Positions 52,564 to 63,728 are shown, counted from the stretch's first letter. The stretch: 64,000 bases of DNA from Herbaspirillum sp. WKF16 (GCF_028993615.1 NZ_CP118632.1:3596001-3660000), one strand, 5' to 3'. A program made the numbers and translations. The notes: generated by a model from the sequence alone, not told the origin.

Positions 52564-53478
52564 TCAAACCTTCTTGCGCGAGAGCAGCCACATGCCGGCC
52601 AGCACCAGCGCGGTGCCGGTCAGCTGGATGCCGGTGATCGGCTCGTCGAGCAGCGCCGCGCCCATGAACAGCGTCGACACCGGCCCCACCAGTCCGGCCT
52701 GGGCCGCGGTGGGAGCGCCGATGCGTTCGACCGCGACCATGGTCAGAAACACCGGCAGCACGGTGCAAAACACGGAATTGAACAGCGACAGCTGGTAGAC
52801 GCCGGCGGCCTGCGTGAGCAATTCGCCGGGGCTGCGCAGGATGAAGAACTGGATCACGCAGGCGACGCTGGAGACGCACATCGCATAGGCCACCAGGCGC
52901 ACCGCGCCGACGCGCCGCACCAGTTCGCCGGAGGAAATCAGGTAGATCGAATACGTGAAGGCCGACCCCAGCACCAGCGCGCTGCCCAGCATGACGTTGC
53001 TGCCGCCGGTGTTGAGGTCGTGCATCAGCACCAGCACGGTGCCGAAATAGGAGACCAGCAGCGCCGCCCATTCGATCCAGCCGACTTTGCGCTTGAAGAA
53101 CAGGAAGGCGATCAGCATCACGAAGGACGGCGTGAGGAACAGGATCAGCCGCTCCAGGCCGGCGGAGATGTATTGCAGGCCGAGGAAATCGAGGAAGCTC
53201 GAAAGGTAATAGCCCATCAGCCCCAGCACCGTGATGCGCAGGTAGTCGGCGCGCGCCAGCGGCGGGTTGGTGCGGGATTTCCAGATCGCCACCGCGAAGA
53301 ACATCGGGAAGGCGAACACCATGCGCAGCGTGATCACCATCACCGCGTCGACCTGGTAGCGGTACATCAGCTTGGCGACGATGGCCTTGGCGGAAAAGAA
53401 GATGGCGCCGACGATGGCAAGCAGGAGGCCGCCGAGGAAGGCCTGGCGGTGAGCGGGGGGATGGACGGCAGAAGTCAT
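52564..53478 (-). CDS. DMT-superfamily (EamA) transporter
   Basis: A 304-residue protein with ten membrane helices in two EamA repeats (FLGGLLLAIVGAIFFSAKAI..., SALVLGSAFTYSIYLISSGE...). The motif ERLILFLTPSFVMLIAFLFF is typical of the family, which exports metabolites or amino acids. The substrate is unknown. Its stop lies 57 bases before the quinone oxidoreductase start on the same strand. Confidence 0.9.
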   Translation of the reverse strand: MTSAVHPPAHRQAFLGGLLLAIVGAIFFSAKAIVAKLMYRYQVDAVMVITLRMVFAFPMFFAVAIWKSRTNPPLARADYLRITVLGLMGYYLSSFLDFLGLQYISAGLERLILFLTPSFVMLIAFLFFKRKVGWIEWAALLVSYFGTVLVLMHDLNTGGSNVMLGSALVLGSAFTYSIYLISSGELVRRVGAVRLVAYAMCVSSVACVIQFFILRSPGELLTQAAGVYQLSLFNSVFCTVLPVFLTMVAVERIGAPTAAQAGLVGPVSTLFMGAALLDEPITGIQLTGTALVLAGMWLLSRKKV

Positions 53479-53538
53479 GGCCGCGATTGTAAACCGTCCC
53501 GGGCGCGGCCGCCGGGGACGGTCCGGCGGCGCGCCCGC

Positions 53539-55179
53539 TCAGCGCTTTTTCATCAGCGAGCCGAGCACGCCGCGGATGATCTCGCGCCCAACCTGCGAGC
53601 CGATGCTGCGCGCGGCCGACTTGACCATGGCCTGCAGCGGAGAGTCGCTGCGGCGGCTGCCGCCGCCGTTGCCGAAGATGCCACCGGCGGCGTCCTTGAG
53701 CAGGTCGCCCAGGCCGCCGCCCTGGTCGGGTTGCTGCTGGGGCTGGGGCTGCGGCGCGGCTGCGCCGCCGGTGGGACGCGGGCTGCGGACAGGGGCAGGC
53801 GGCGCCGGCGCGCGCCCGGCCGAAGCGCCCCAGGCGTTGTCGTCGGCCGGCGGCTGCGGTTGCTGCTGCGGTGGCTGCACCGGGGCCGGCGCCGGCTGCT
53901 GCGCGGCGCGACCTTTAAGGCGTTCGTAGGCCGATCCGCGGTCGATCGCCTGTTCGTACACGCCGGCCACCAGCGAAGAGGCCATCAGCGCGCGCCGCTC
54001 GTCGTCGCTGACCGGGCCGATCTGCGAGGCCGGGGTCAGGACGTAGCCGCGCTCGACCACGTTGGGCCGGCCTTTCTCATCGAGGAAGGACACCAGCGCC
54101 TCGCCCACGCCCAGCTCGGTGATGGCCTGGGCGGTATCGAGCTTGGGATTGGGGCGGAAGGTCCCGGCGGCGGCCGCGACGGCCTTCTGGTCGCGCGGGG
54201 TGTAGGCGCGCAGCGCGTGCTGCACGCGGTTGCCGAGCTGGCCCAGCACGGTGTCGGGGATGTCCAGCGGATTCTGGGTGACGAAGTACACGCCCACGCC
54301 CTTGGAGCGGATCAGGCGCACCACCTGCTCGATCTTCTGCAGCAGCGGCTTGGGCGCCTTGTCGAACAGCAGGTGGGCCTCATCGAAGAAGAAGGCCATC
54401 TTCGGCTTGTCGAGATCGCCCACTTCGGGCAGGTGCTCGAACAGCTCGGAGAGCATCCACAGCAGGAAGGTGGAATACAGGCGCGGCGCGTTCATCAGGC
54501 GGTCGGCGGCCAGGATGTTGACGATGCCGCGGCCGTTGGCGTCGGTCTGCATCCAGTCCTCGATGTTGAGCATCGGCTCGCCGAAGAAGCGGTCGCCGCC
54601 CTGCTCGTCGATGCCGATCAGGCCGCGCTGGATGGCGCCGATGCTGGCCGCCGAGACGTTGCCGTATTCGGTCTTGAACTCGGCCGCATGCTCGCCCACG
54701 TGCTGCAGCATGGCGCGCAGGTCCTTGGTGTCGAGCAGCAGCAGGCCGTTGTCGTCGGCGATCTTGAACACCAGCTGCAGCACACCCTGCTGGGTGTCGT
54801 TCAGGTTGAGCATGCGCGCCAGCATCAGCGGCCCCATGTCGGAGATGGTGGCGCGCACCGGATGGCCCTTCTCGCCGAAGACGTCCCAGAACGCCACCGG
54901 CGCCGCGGCCCAGGCCGGCTCCGGCAGGCCCAGGTTGGCCAGCCGCTCCTTGAGCTTGGGCGAGGCCGCGCCGGCGCGACCCAAACCGGAGAGGTCGCCC
55001 TTGACGTCGGCCATGAACACCGGCACGCCGATGTCGGAGAGCGCCTGCGCCAGCACCTGCAGGGTCACGGTCTTGCCGGTGCCGGTGGCGCCGGTGATGC
55101 AGCCGTGGCGATTGGCCAGCTGCGGCAGCAGGCAGAGTTGCCCGCCGGAATTGCTGGCGATGGGGAGCGGATTTGTCAT
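53539..55179 (-). CDS. HerA-like ATPase, DUF853/YjgR family
   Basis: A 546-residue P-loop ATPase. The Walker A motif GATGTGKT is at residues 30-37, Walker B is [13 protein letters not shown], and a [16 protein letters not shown] segment matches the DUF853 core. The stretch at about residues 440-490 ([16 protein letters not shown] and [17 protein letters not shown]) is a low-complexity linker. The C-terminal helix ([20 protein letters not shown]) is typical of YjgR. The family is related to HerA/FtsK-type motors; the role is not established. Confidence 0.92.
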   Translation of the reverse strand: MTNPLPIASNSGGQLCLLPQLANRHGCITGATGTGKTVTLQVLAQALSDIGVPVFMADVKGDLSGLGRAGAASPKLKERLANLGLPEPAWAAAPVAFWDVFGEKGHPVRATISDMGPLMLARMLNLNDTQQGVLQLVFKIADDNGLLLLDTKDLRAMLQHVGEHAAEFKTEYGNVSAASIGAIQRGLIGIDEQGGDRFFGEPMLNIEDWMQTDANGRGIVNILAADRLMNAPRLYSTFLLWMLSELFEHLPEVGDLDKPKMAFFFDEAHLLFDKAPKPLLQKIEQVVRLIRSKGVGVYFVTQNPLDIPDTVLGQLGNRVQHALRAYTPRDQKAVAAAAGTFRPNPKLDTAQAITELGVGEALVSFLDEKGRPNVVERGYVLTPASQIGPVSDDERRALMASSLVAGVYEQAIDRGSAYERLKGRAAQQPAPAPVQPPQQQPQPPADDNAWGASAGRAPAPPAPVRSPRPTGGAAAPQPQPQQQPDQGGGLGDLLKDAAGGIFGNGGGSRRSDSPLQAMVKSAARSIGSQVGREIIRGVLGSLMKKR

Positions 55180-55330
55180 GTCAACAAGCCATTCGTGGGA
55201 GAAATCGAAGAGAGGCGGTATGGTAAAATGCCCGCCCGATTATAGTCAGAACGTGGCCTCGATATCTCCGAAATCGGCCTTTGATCAGTTCTGGTTTCTG
55301 GCATCACTACCCTCGCAGGAAAGATTCAAC

Positions 55331-56056
55331 ATGGCTGGACACAGCAAATGGGCCAATATTCAGCACCGTAAAGGCCGTCAGGACGAAAGGCGCGGCCGCA
55401 TCTGGACCCGCCTGATCAAGGAAATCACCGTGGCCGCCCGCATGGGCGGCGGCGACCCCGACGCCAACCCCCGCCTGCGCCTGGCGGTGGACCGAGCCTC
55501 CGACGCCAACATGCCCAAGGACAACGTGACCCGCGCCATCCAGCGCGGCACCGGCGCCCTGGACGGCGTGAACTACGAGGAAGTGCGCTACGAAGGCTAC
55601 GGCATCAACGGCGCGGCCATCATCGTCGACTGCATGACCGACAACCGCGTGCGCACCGTGGCCGAAGTCCGCCATGCCTTCTCCAAGTTCGGCGGCAACA
55701 TGGGCACCGAAGGTTCGGTGGCCTTCCTGTTCAAGCACTGCGGCCAGCTGATGTACGCCCCCGGTACCGACGAGAACGCCGTCATGGAAGCGGCGCTGGA
55801 AGCCGGCGCCGAAGACGTGGTGACCGACGAGGAAGGCGGCATCGAAGTGCTGACCGGCCCCAACGACTTCTCGGCCGTGAAGACGGCCATGGAGGCCGCA
55901 GGCTTCAAGGCCGAGCTCGCCGAGATCACCATGAAGCCGTCCACCGAGACCGTGTTTGCGGGCGAGGACGGCATCCGCATGCAGAAACTGCTGGACGCGC
56001 TGGAGAACCTGGACGATACCCAGGAACTCTATACCAACGCGGTCATTGAAGAATAA
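55331..56056 (+). CDS. yebC: YebC/PmpR-family regulator/translation factor
   Basis: A 241-residue protein from the ATG at 55331. The opening [20 protein letters not shown] is the family hallmark, and the rest follows the YebC/TACO1 pattern ([20 protein letters not shown], then GSVAFLF). YebC proteins bind near ribosomes and help translate proline-rich stretches, and act as regulators in some species. The gene sits alone just before purD. Confidence 0.96.
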   Translation: MAGHSKWANIQHRKGRQDERRGRIWTRLIKEITVAARMGGGDPDANPRLRLAVDRASDANMPKDNVTRAIQRGTGALDGVNYEEVRYEGYGINGAAIIVDCMTDNRVRTVAEVRHAFSKFGGNMGTEGSVAFLFKHCGQLMYAPGTDENAVMEAALEAGAEDVVTDEEGGIEVLTGPNDFSAVKTAMEAAGFKAELAEITMKPSTETVFAGEDGIRMQKLLDALENLDDTQELYTNAVIEE

Positions 56057-56109
56057 ATCGAAGAGCCGGCAGCCCTCGCCCTCCGCTCCATTTTTTTAAG
56101 CGAATTCAC

Positions 56110-57378
56110 ATGAAAATCCTAGTTGTCGGCTCCGGTGGCCGTGAACACGCCCTGGCCTGGACCATCGCCAAATCGCCGCGCATCCAGACCGTCTACGTTG
56201 CCCCCGGCAACGGCGGCACCGCGCTGGACGAGCGCCTGCAGAACATCGCCATCACCGATCCCGCCGCGCTGGCCGACTTCGTCGAGCAAGAGCACGTGGC
56301 GCTGACCGTGGTCGGCCCGGAAGCGCCGCTGGCGGCCGGCATCGTCAACGTCTTCCGCGCGCGCGGCCTGAAGATCTTCGGCCCCACCAAGGAAGCCGCC
56401 CAGCTGGAAAGCTCGAAGGATTTCGCCAAGGCCTTCATGCAGCGCCACGCCATCCCGACCGCCGAGTACCAGACCTTCTCGGACGTGAAGGCCGCGCATG
56501 ACTACATCGCGCAAAAGGGCGCGCCCATCGTGATCAAGGCCGACGGCCTGGCCGCCGGCAAGGGCGTGGTGGTCGCCATGACGCTGGAGGAAGCGCACTC
56601 GGCGGTGGACATGATGCTGTCCGACAACAAGCTGGGCGACGCCGGCGCGCGCGTGGTGATCGAGGAATTCCTGGCCGGCGAGGAAGCCTCCTTCATCGTC
56701 ATGGTGGACGGCAAGAACATCCTGCCGCTGGCCACCAGCCAGGATCACAAGCGCCTGCAGGACAACGACCAGGGCCCCAATACCGGCGGCATGGGCGCCT
56801 ATTCGCCAGCTCCCATCGTGACCCCGGCGCTGCACGCGCGCGTGATGCGCGAGATCATCGTGCCGACCGTGCAGGGCATGGCCAAGGACGGCATCCCGTT
56901 CTCGGGCTTCCTGTACGCCGGCCTGATGATCGACGACGAAGGCAACCCCAAGACGCTGGAATTCAACTGCCGCATGGGCGACCCGGAAACCCAGCCCATC
57001 ATGGCGCGCCTGAAGACCGACCTGCTGTCGGTGTTCGAGCATGCGGTGTCGGGCACGCTGGACAAGGTCGAGCTGGAATGGGACCGCCGCACCGCGCTGG
57101 GCGTGGTGATGGCCGCCTACAACTATCCCGACACCCCGCGCAGCGGCGACCTCATCACCGACATCCCGGCCGAGACCGCCGATTGCGTGACCTTCCACGC
57201 CGGCACCACCCTGACCGGCGACAAGCTGACCACCTCGGGCGGCCGCGTGCTGTGCGTGGTGGGCCTGGGCGACAGCGTGAAGGTGGCGCAGAAGCACGCC
57301 TACGCAGCCGCCGACCTGATCCATTTCGCCGGTTCGCAGATGCGCCGCGACATCGGCTGGCGCGCCCTCAAGCGCTGA
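56110..57378 (+). CDS. purD: Phosphoribosylamine-glycine ligase
   Basis: A 422-residue enzyme of purine synthesis step 2. It opens with MKILVVGSGGREHALAWTIA and carries the ATP-grasp domain (KADGLAAGKGVVVAMTLEEA, EEASFIVMVDGKNILPLATS, FNCRMGDPETQPIMARLKTD). It joins 5-phosphoribosylamine and glycine with ATP in the cytosol. It is 53 bases after yebC and ends in a 17-bp hairpin. Confidence 0.98.
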   Translation: MKILVVGSGGREHALAWTIAKSPRIQTVYVAPGNGGTALDERLQNIAITDPAALADFVEQEHVALTVVGPEAPLAAGIVNVFRARGLKIFGPTKEAAQLESSKDFAKAFMQRHAIPTAEYQTFSDVKAAHDYIAQKGAPIVIKADGLAAGKGVVVAMTLEEAHSAVDMMLSDNKLGDAGARVVIEEFLAGEEASFIVMVDGKNILPLATSQDHKRLQDNDQGPNTGGMGAYSPAPIVTPALHARVMREIIVPTVQGMAKDGIPFSGFLYAGLMIDDEGNPKTLEFNCRMGDPETQPIMARLKTDLLSVFEHAVSGTLDKVELEWDRRTALGVVMAAYNYPDTPRSGDLITDIPAETADCVTFHAGTTLTGDKLTTSGGRVLCVVGLGDSVKVAQKHAYAAADLIHFAGSQMRRDIGWRALKR

Positions 57379-57423
57379 GCAGGAAGCCGCAAGCCGGCTT
57401 GCCGCCGGCTCGGCCGAAGCCTC

Positions 57424-57464
57424 GAACAATCCCCCGCAAAACGCGTGTTTGCGGGGGATTGTTC
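57424..57464. terminator. Perfect 17-bp hairpin after purD
   Basis: GAACAATCCCCCGCAAA and TTTGCGGGGGATTGTTC are exact inverted arms with a 7-base loop. No T-run follows, so it may act as a rho-independent-like barrier or an mRNA 3' stabiliser. Confidence 0.6.
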
Positions 57465-57606
57465 ATGAGGGGGCAGGCCTTTCGCATAAAATCTCGGGCG
57501 CATTGCAACAAAAACGCCAGCCCGCGAACTAAACAGCTCACGCGGGAAGCGCCCACGGCCGCTCCCGCCGCACCCGGACACAAGAAGCAGAAAAGGAACC
57601 CCTCGC

Positions 57607-58437
57607 ATGCAACAGCACCTCCTGAACCTGGATACGCTCATCAACCTCTACCTGGTGCCGTTCGGCCTGAAGGTGCTCGCCGCCATCGCCATCTGGATCA
57701 TCGGCGGCATGTTCGTCAACACCTTCGCCAAGGTGGTGCGCCGGGTGCTCACCGCCCGCCAGTTCGAACCCACGCTGATCAACTACGCGGTCTCGGCCAT
57801 CCATGTGGTGCTGCGCGTGCTGCTGGTAATGGGCATCCTGGAGGTGTGCGGCATCCCCACCACCTCGTTCGCGGCCATGATCGGCGCGGTCGGCGTGGCG
57901 CTGGGCGTGGCCTGGTCGGGCCTCCTGGCCAACTTCGCGGCCGGCATCTTCCTGGTGGTGCTGCGCCCGTTCAAGGTGGGCGACTACATCACCGCCGCCG
58001 GCCAGACCGGCACCGTCGCCGACATCGGCCTGGTGACCACCATCATCACCACCGACAACAACCTGCGCGTGATCATCGGCAACAACAAGCTGTTCTCCGA
58101 CAACATCATCAACTACAACGTCAACCCCACGCGCCGTACCGACCTGCGCTGCCAGATCGCCTACAGCGTCGATCCGCAGGAAGCCATGGCCAAGCTGATG
58201 GCGCGCATCAAGCAGATTCCCAACGTGCTGGAGACCCCGGCGCCGGGCATCGCGATCCAGGAGTTCAACGCCACCGGCACCCTGATCGCGCTGCGCATCC
58301 ACGCCCCGACGCCCAACTTCGGCCAGGTCTACAACGACGTGCAGAACGCCGTGGCCGAGGTCTGCCTCAAGGAAGGCTGGCCGGCGCCGGCCACCTACCA
58401 GGTGGCGGTGCCGCTGGCGCAGCCGCCCCAGGCCTGA
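57607..58437 (+). CDS. Small-conductance mechanosensitive channel (MscS family)
   Basis: A 276-residue protein matching E. coli MscS length. After three N-terminal helices the pore helix is seen as [20 protein letters not shown] and [20 protein letters not shown], followed by the beta domain ([19 protein letters not shown] and [16 protein letters not shown]). It opens on membrane tension to release solutes during hypo-osmotic shock. AAAGGAA precedes the ATG. Confidence 0.95.
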   Translation: MQQHLLNLDTLINLYLVPFGLKVLAAIAIWIIGGMFVNTFAKVVRRVLTARQFEPTLINYAVSAIHVVLRVLLVMGILEVCGIPTTSFAAMIGAVGVALGVAWSGLLANFAAGIFLVVLRPFKVGDYITAAGQTGTVADIGLVTTIITTDNNLRVIIGNNKLFSDNIINYNVNPTRRTDLRCQIAYSVDPQEAMAKLMARIKQIPNVLETPAPGIAIQEFNATGTLIALRIHAPTPNFGQVYNDVQNAVAEVCLKEGWPAPATYQVAVPLAQPPQA

Positions 58438-58555
58438 CCGGAATTGCCACAAAACCAGCCCGGCTCAGGCCGGGCTTTCGTTTTGGCCGCCCCGGAGCAT
58501 GCCCGGCAAGGTACAATTCGGGGGTATTTGTAACCGTGCCCTTGAGCGACACGCC

Positions 58556-59467
58556 GTGACCACCTCCCCGAACGCCACCTCTTCCGTCAAAGCCTACCTG
58601 CAGGATTTGCAACACCGCATCGTCACCGCCCTTGAACAGGCCGATGGCAAGTCCTTCCTGTCCGATTCCTGGGAACGCCCGGAAGGCGGCGGCGGGACTT
58701 CGCGACTGCTGGAAGAGGGCAATGTGCTGGAGCGCGGCGGCGTCGGCTTCTCGCACGTGATGGGCAAGAACCTGCCGCCTTCGGCCGCGGCCAATCGCCC
58801 GCACATCGCCGGGCGCGAGTGGGAGGCCATGGGCGTCTCGCTGGTGCTGCATCCGCGCAATCCGTACGTCCCGACGGTGCACATGAACGTGCGCTTCTTC
58901 ACCACCCACGCCGAGGGCGAGGAGCCGGTCTGGTGGTTCGGCGGCGGCATGGACCTGACACCCTACTACGGCTTCGAGGAAGACGCGGCGCACTTCCACC
59001 GCGCCTGCCGCGCCGCGCTGCAGCCCTTCGGCGAGGAGCTGTATCCGCGCTTCAAGACCTGGTGCGACGAGTACTTCTACCTGAAGCACCGCAAGGAGCC
59101 GCGCGGCGTGGGCGGCATCTTCTTCGACGATTTCAACGCCCTGCCCTTCGAGCAGGCCTTCGCCATGCAGCGCAGCGTGGGCGACGCCTTCCTGGAGGCC
59201 TACCTGCCGATCCTGGCGCTCCGCCGCGATACGCCCTATGGCGAGCGCGAGCGCGACTTCCAGGCCTATCGCCGCGGACGCTATGTGGAATTCAACCTGG
59301 TGTTCGACCGCGGCACGCTGTTCGGCCTGCAGTCGGGCGGACGCACCGAGTCCATCCTGATGTCGATGCCGCCGCTGGTGAAGTGGCGCTACGACTGGAA
59401 GCCCGAGCCCGGCAGCGCCGAAGCCCGGCTGTACTCCGACTTCCTGGTGCACAAGGATTGGCTGTGA
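58556..59467 (+). CDS. hemF: Oxygen-dependent coproporphyrinogen III oxidase
   Basis: A 303-residue protein from GTG 58556, which gives the family length; the frame is open to 58499. Motifs: [55 protein letters not shown], and [20 protein letters not shown]. It converts coproporphyrinogen III to protoporphyrinogen IX in heme synthesis. Its stop overlaps the start of nadD (GTGA at 59464-59467), the first of several couplings in this operon. Confidence 0.96.
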   Translation: MTTSPNATSSVKAYLQDLQHRIVTALEQADGKSFLSDSWERPEGGGGTSRLLEEGNVLERGGVGFSHVMGKNLPPSAAANRPHIAGREWEAMGVSLVLHPRNPYVPTVHMNVRFFTTHAEGEEPVWWFGGGMDLTPYYGFEEDAAHFHRACRAALQPFGEELYPRFKTWCDEYFYLKHRKEPRGVGGIFFDDFNALPFEQAFAMQRSVGDAFLEAYLPILALRRDTPYGERERDFQAYRRGRYVEFNLVFDRGTLFGLQSGGRTESILMSMPPLVKWRYDWKPEPGSAEARLYSDFLVHKDWL

Positions 59468-60147
59468 ACGCGCCGCAGGTGCGCGCGCCGGCGGCCCGGC
59501 GCTGCGTCGCCGTGCTCGGCGGCAGCTTCGACCCGGTGCATACCGGCCATGTGCTGCTGGCCGAGCATTTCGTGCAATTGCTGCAACCCGACGAGCTGCG
59601 CGTGATTCCCGCCGGCAACCCGTGGCAGAAGCACGGCCTGCAGGCCACGCCGGCGGACCGGGTGGAAATGGTGCGGCGCGCCTTTGATGGGCAGCGGGTG
59701 CCGGTCTACATTGATGAGCAGGAAATCCGCCGCACCAGCGCGACCTACACCATCGACACCCTGCGCGCGCTGCGCGCGGAACTCGGGGCCGAGGTCTCCA
59801 TCGTATTTCTGATGGGCGCCGACCAGCTGCTGCACCTGGACACCTGGCAGCACTGGCAGGAATTATTTGATTACGCGCACCTGTGCGCCGCTTCGCGCCC
59901 GGGCTTCGACCTGGAAGAAGCACACGTCCCGCCGGCGGTGATGGAGCAATTCACGCGCCGCGGCGGCAATCCGCAAGAAATACGCAGCACCGCGCACGGA
60001 TACGGCTACCTGGCCTCCGGGCTGGCGGTCGACATCTCGTCGACCGAAATCCGTGCCCAGCTGCAACGCGGCACCCGCCCCGATTCGCTGATACCGGCGG
60101 GGGTGCTAGACTATATCGAACAACAACATCTGTACCGAAACCAATAA
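59464..60147 (+). CDS. nadD: Nicotinate-nucleotide adenylyltransferase
   Basis: A 227-residue protein starting at GTG 59464, overlapping the hemF stop. It has the adenylyltransferase motifs [18 protein letters not shown] and the C-terminal [13 protein letters not shown]. It transfers AMP to nicotinate mononucleotide in NAD synthesis. The stop (TAA) shares a base with the rsfS ATG at 60147. Confidence 0.97.
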   Translation: MNAPQVRAPAARRCVAVLGGSFDPVHTGHVLLAEHFVQLLQPDELRVIPAGNPWQKHGLQATPADRVEMVRRAFDGQRVPVYIDEQEIRRTSATYTIDTLRALRAELGAEVSIVFLMGADQLLHLDTWQHWQELFDYAHLCAASRPGFDLEEAHVPPAVMEQFTRRGGNPQEIRSTAHGYGYLASGLAVDISSTEIRAQLQRGTRPDSLIPAGVLDYIEQQHLYRNQ

Positions 60148-60929
60148 TGGACATCAAAAAACTGCAAACCCTGGTCGTGGACGCCCTTGAAGACGTCAAG
60201 GCGCAAGAAATCCGCATCTTCGACACCACCCACCTGACCAGCCTGTTCGATCGCGTGGCGATCGTCTCCGGCACCTCGAACCGCCAGACCAAGGCGCTGG
60301 CGGCCTCGGTGCGCGACAAGGTCAAGGCCAAGGGCGGCCACGTGATCAGCGTCGAAGGCGAAGACACCGGCGAATGGGTGCTGGTCGACCTGGGCGACAT
60401 GATCGTCCACATCATGCAGCCGGCCATCCGCGCCTACTACCGCCTGGAAGAAATCTGGGGCGACAAGGAAGTGAAGCTGGGCGCGGCCAAGCGCACCGGC
60501 ACCTCCGCCACGGCCAAGCGCATCGCCGCCGAAGCCGGCGACGCGCCGGCGCCGAAGATGCGCCGCACCAAGGCCCAGGCCGAAGCGGTCGAAGCCAGCC
60601 AGGCGCTGGACGACGATGACGAGAAAAAGCCGACCCGCAAGCCGCGCGCCACCACCGCCACCGGCACTGCGCGCCCCACCCGCAGCACCACGGCGACGGG
60701 CGCCGCCCGCCCTGCTGCACGCACCACGCGCACCACCGGCACCAAGGCGGCCGCGCCCAAGACCACCACCACCCGCGCCACCGCGACCAAGGCCGGCGCC
60801 GCCGCCAAGCCTGCGGCCAAGAGTCGCACCACGGCCTCCAAGACGCCCACCGGCAAGACCGTGCGCGTGGCCGCCACCAAGAGCACCACTGCCAAGAAGC
60901 CGGCCGCCAAGCGCTCCGCCAAGGCTTGA
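60147..60929 (+). CDS. rsfS: Ribosomal silencing factor with a long basic C-terminal tail
   Basis: A 260-residue protein. Residues 1-110 are a normal RsfS/Iojap domain ([56 protein letters not shown]), which binds ribosomal protein L14 and blocks subunit joining in starvation. Residues about 116-260 are a low-complexity tail of Thr, Ala, Lys and Arg with short repeats ([21 protein letters not shown]), like histone H1-type tails. Family members are usually 105-130 residues, so the tail more than doubles the length. It shares one base with both nadD and rlmH. Confidence 0.95.
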   Translation: MDIKKLQTLVVDALEDVKAQEIRIFDTTHLTSLFDRVAIVSGTSNRQTKALAASVRDKVKAKGGHVISVEGEDTGEWVLVDLGDMIVHIMQPAIRAYYRLEEIWGDKEVKLGAAKRTGTSATAKRIAAEAGDAPAPKMRRTKAQAEAVEASQALDDDDEKKPTRKPRATTATGTARPTRSTTATGAARPAARTTRTTGTKAAAPKTTTTRATATKAGAAAKPAAKSRTTASKTPTGKTVRVAATKSTTAKKPAAKRSAKA

Positions 60930-61399
60930 TGCAGCTGGTCATCGCTGCAGTCGGCCACAAGATGCCGGCGTGGATCGAAACCGGCTTTCAGGAGTATGCC
61001 AAGCGCATGCCGCCTGAATGCCGGATCCTGCTCAAGGAAATCAAACCCGTTGAACGCTCCGGCAGCCGCACGGCCGAAACCGTGATGGCGCAGGAGCGCG
61101 AAAAGATCGAGGCGGCGCTGCCCAAGGGCGCGCGCGTGATCGCCCTGGACGAGCGCGGCCGCGACTGGACCTCGGTGCAGCTGTCGCAGAACCTGCTCCA
61201 GTGGCAGCAGGACGGCCGCGACGTCGCCTTCGTCATCGGCGGCGCCGATGGGCTCGATCCCGGCTTCAAGGCCGGCGCCGAAACGCTGATACGCATTTCC
61301 AGCATGACCCTGCCGCACGGCATGGTGCGCGTGATGCTGGCTGAACAACTGTACCGGGCGTGGTCGATCACCCAGAACCATCCGTATCACCGCGCCTGA
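60929..61399 (+). CDS. rlmH: 23S rRNA pseudouridine-1915 N3-methyltransferase (SPOUT family)
   Basis: A 156-residue protein starting at ATG 60929, overlapping rsfS by one base. It matches RlmH along its length ([60 protein letters not shown]), including the SAM-binding knot near GGADG. It methylates pseudouridine 1915 of 23S rRNA in assembled ribosomes. Pairing with rsfS is common in bacteria. Confidence 0.97.
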   Translation: MQLVIAAVGHKMPAWIETGFQEYAKRMPPECRILLKEIKPVERSGSRTAETVMAQEREKIEAALPKGARVIALDERGRDWTSVQLSQNLLQWQQDGRDVAFVIGGADGLDPGFKAGAETLIRISSMTLPHGMVRVMLAEQLYRAWSITQNHPYHRA

Positions 61400-61439
61400 C
61401 ACCTCACATTACCGCCGGCTACGGCCCGCGGAGAAATGA

Positions 61440-62060
61440 GTGCCCATGAAACAAGCGGAACAGAAGATCTACCTGGCCTCCAAGAGCCCGCGCCGGCGCG
61501 AGCTGCTGCGCCAGATCGGCATCGATTTCGAACTGCTGCTCTCGGAAAAGGAAGTCGACGAGAGCGTGCTGCCCAATGAGGGGCCACTGGACTACGTGGC
61601 CCGCGTCACGCGCGACAAGCTGGAAAGCGCGCAGCAGACGATGATCCTGCGCCAGCTGCCGCACCGTCCCCTGCTCTCGGCCGACACCACGGTGGTGATC
61701 GATCACCTGATCCTGGGCAAGCCGGCCAATCACGAGGAAGCGGTGCAGATGATCACGCGCCTGTCCGGCCGCACCCACCAGGTGCTCACCAGCGTGGCCG
61801 TGGGCCTGACCATGGGCGTGGAAACCGAGATCTGGCAGGTGACCCAGCAGTCCGACGTCAGCTTCGCGGCGCTGACCGATGAGGCCATCGAAGCCTACTG
61901 CAGCACCATCGAACCCTACGACAAGGCCGGCGCCTACGGTATCCAGGGCCTGGCCTCCATGTTCATCAGCAATATCGTCGGCAGCCATTCCGGTATCATG
62001 GGACTGCCGCTGTTCGAGACGGCTCAACTATTACAAAAAGCGGGCGTTCGAATCCTATGA
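61440..62060 (+). CDS. maf: Maf-family nucleotide pyrophosphatase
   Basis: A 206-residue protein from GTG 61440, with GGAG six bases upstream; ATG 61446 is the alternative. The motif IYLASKSPRRRELLRQIGID is the Maf signature, and LLSADTTVVIDHLILGKP holds the catalytic Asp. These enzymes hydrolyse non-canonical or excess NTPs. The stop overlaps the rng ATG (ATGA). Confidence 0.95.
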   Translation: MPMKQAEQKIYLASKSPRRRELLRQIGIDFELLLSEKEVDESVLPNEGPLDYVARVTRDKLESAQQTMILRQLPHRPLLSADTTVVIDHLILGKPANHEEAVQMITRLSGRTHQVLTSVAVGLTMGVETEIWQVTQQSDVSFAALTDEAIEAYCSTIEPYDKAGAYGIQGLASMFISNIVGSHSGIMGLPLFETAQLLQKAGVRIL

Positions 62061-63520
62061 GCGAAGACATTCTGATCAACATCACCCCGCAGGAGACACG
62101 CGTGGCGCTGGTCCTGCAGGGCGCCGTGCAGGAGCTGCACATCGAGCGCACGCTCTCGCGCGGCCTGGCGGGCAACATTTACCTGGGCAAGGTGGTGCGG
62201 GTGCTGCCGGGCATGCAGTCGGCGTTCATCGACATCGGCCTGGAACGCGCGGCCTTCCTGCACGTGGCCGACATCTGGGAAGCGCGGCCGCACGACGGCC
62301 AGAACGCGCCGGCCACGCCCATCGAGAAGCTGCTGCACGACGGCCAGACCGTCACCGTGCAGGTGATCAAGGATCCCATCGGCACCAAGGGCGCGCGGCT
62401 GTCCACGCAGATCTCCATCGCCGGGCGCATGTTGGTCTACCTGCCGCAGGACAAGCACATCGGCATCTCCCAGCGCATCGAGAACGAGGCCGAGCGCGAG
62501 CTGCTGCGCAGCAAGGTGCAGGCGCTGCTGCCGCCGCAGGAAAAAGGCGGCTTCATCATCCGCACCATGGCCGAGGACGCGTCGGATTCGGACCTGCAGA
62601 TGGACGTCGAGTACCTGCGCAAGACCTGGGCCGCCATCGGCGCGCAAGGCAAGACCAACCCCGCCCCCACCCTGCTGCACCAGGACCTTTCGCTGGCCCA
62701 GCGCGTGCTGCGCGACTTCGTCAGCGACGACACCTCCAGCATCCAGGTCGATTCGCGCGAGAACTTCCACATGCTGCAGGAGTTCGGCGCCACCTACACG
62801 CCCTCGGTGCTGCCCAGGCTCATGCACTACCGGGGCGAGCGCCCGCTGTTCGACCTGTACGGCGTGGAAGAAGAGATCGAACGCGCGCTGGGGCGCCGGG
62901 TGGACCTGAAGTCGGGCGGCTACCTGATCGTCGACCAGACCGAGGCGATGACCACCATCGACGTCAATACCGGCAGCTTCGTCAACGGCCGCAACTTCGA
63001 CGACACCATCTTCAAGACCAACCTCGAGGCGGCCCACGCCATCGCGCGCCAGCTGCGGCTGCGCAACCTGGGCGGCATCATCATCCTCGACTTCATCGAC
63101 ATGGAGAGCACCGAGCACCGCAGCGCCGTGCTGGCCGAGCTGGGCAAGGCCCTGCATCGCGACCGCACCAAGATCTCGGTCTCCAACTTCTCCACGCTGG
63201 GCCTGGTGGAGATGACGCGCAAGCGCACCCGCGAGTCGCTGGCCCACATCCTGTGCGAGACCTGCCCCGCCTGCCGCGGCCGCGGCCAGGTCAAGACCTC
63301 GCGCACGGTGTGCTACGAGATCCTGCGCGAGGTGATGCGCGAAGCCAAGCAGTTCAACCCCCGCGAATTCCGCATCCTGGCCTCGCAGGTGGTGGTGGAC
63401 ATGTTCCTGGAAGAAGAATCGCAGCACCTGGCGATGCTGGGCGACTTCATCGGCAAGCCGATTTCGCTGCAGGTGCAGAGCGACTACCAGCAGGAGCAGT
63501 ACGACATCATCCTGATGTGA
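62057..63520 (+). CDS. rng: Ribonuclease G
   Basis: A 487-residue protein with an S1-type RNA-binding domain at about residues 35-120 (LAGNIYLGKVVRVLPGMQSA) and the RNase E/G catalytic domain. The metal-binding Asp residues lie in TTIDVNTGSFVNGRN and GGIIILDFIDMES, and the zinc link is CETCPACRGRG. It processes 16S rRNA 5' ends and decays mRNA. Its start overlaps maf by four bases. No long RNase E-type C-terminal scaffold is present. Confidence 0.97.
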   Translation: MSEDILINITPQETRVALVLQGAVQELHIERTLSRGLAGNIYLGKVVRVLPGMQSAFIDIGLERAAFLHVADIWEARPHDGQNAPATPIEKLLHDGQTVTVQVIKDPIGTKGARLSTQISIAGRMLVYLPQDKHIGISQRIENEAERELLRSKVQALLPPQEKGGFIIRTMAEDASDSDLQMDVEYLRKTWAAIGAQGKTNPAPTLLHQDLSLAQRVLRDFVSDDTSSIQVDSRENFHMLQEFGATYTPSVLPRLMHYRGERPLFDLYGVEEEIERALGRRVDLKSGGYLIVDQTEAMTTIDVNTGSFVNGRNFDDTIFKTNLEAAHAIARQLRLRNLGGIIILDFIDMESTEHRSAVLAELGKALHRDRTKISVSNFSTLGLVEMTRKRTRESLAHILCETCPACRGRGQVKTSRTVCYEILREVMREAKQFNPREFRILASQVVVDMFLEEESQHLAMLGDFIGKPISLQVQSDYQQEQYDIILM

Positions 63521-63728
63521 CGATACCGGCGGCAAGCGGCCTGCGGGCCTGCCGCCGCACTCCCCTCGCCCCCCAACCGGCCTTTCCCGCCCGCAACAAG
63601 GGCGCGCGGATCCTTGTCGACATGACAGCATTCCCGCAAGCGAAGCCCCCAAGAACGGCCCGCCGGGCCGGCGGACGCGGCATAATCTCTCTTTTCGTCA
63701 TTTTTGCGTCGCAAGCTAGGAATACCTG

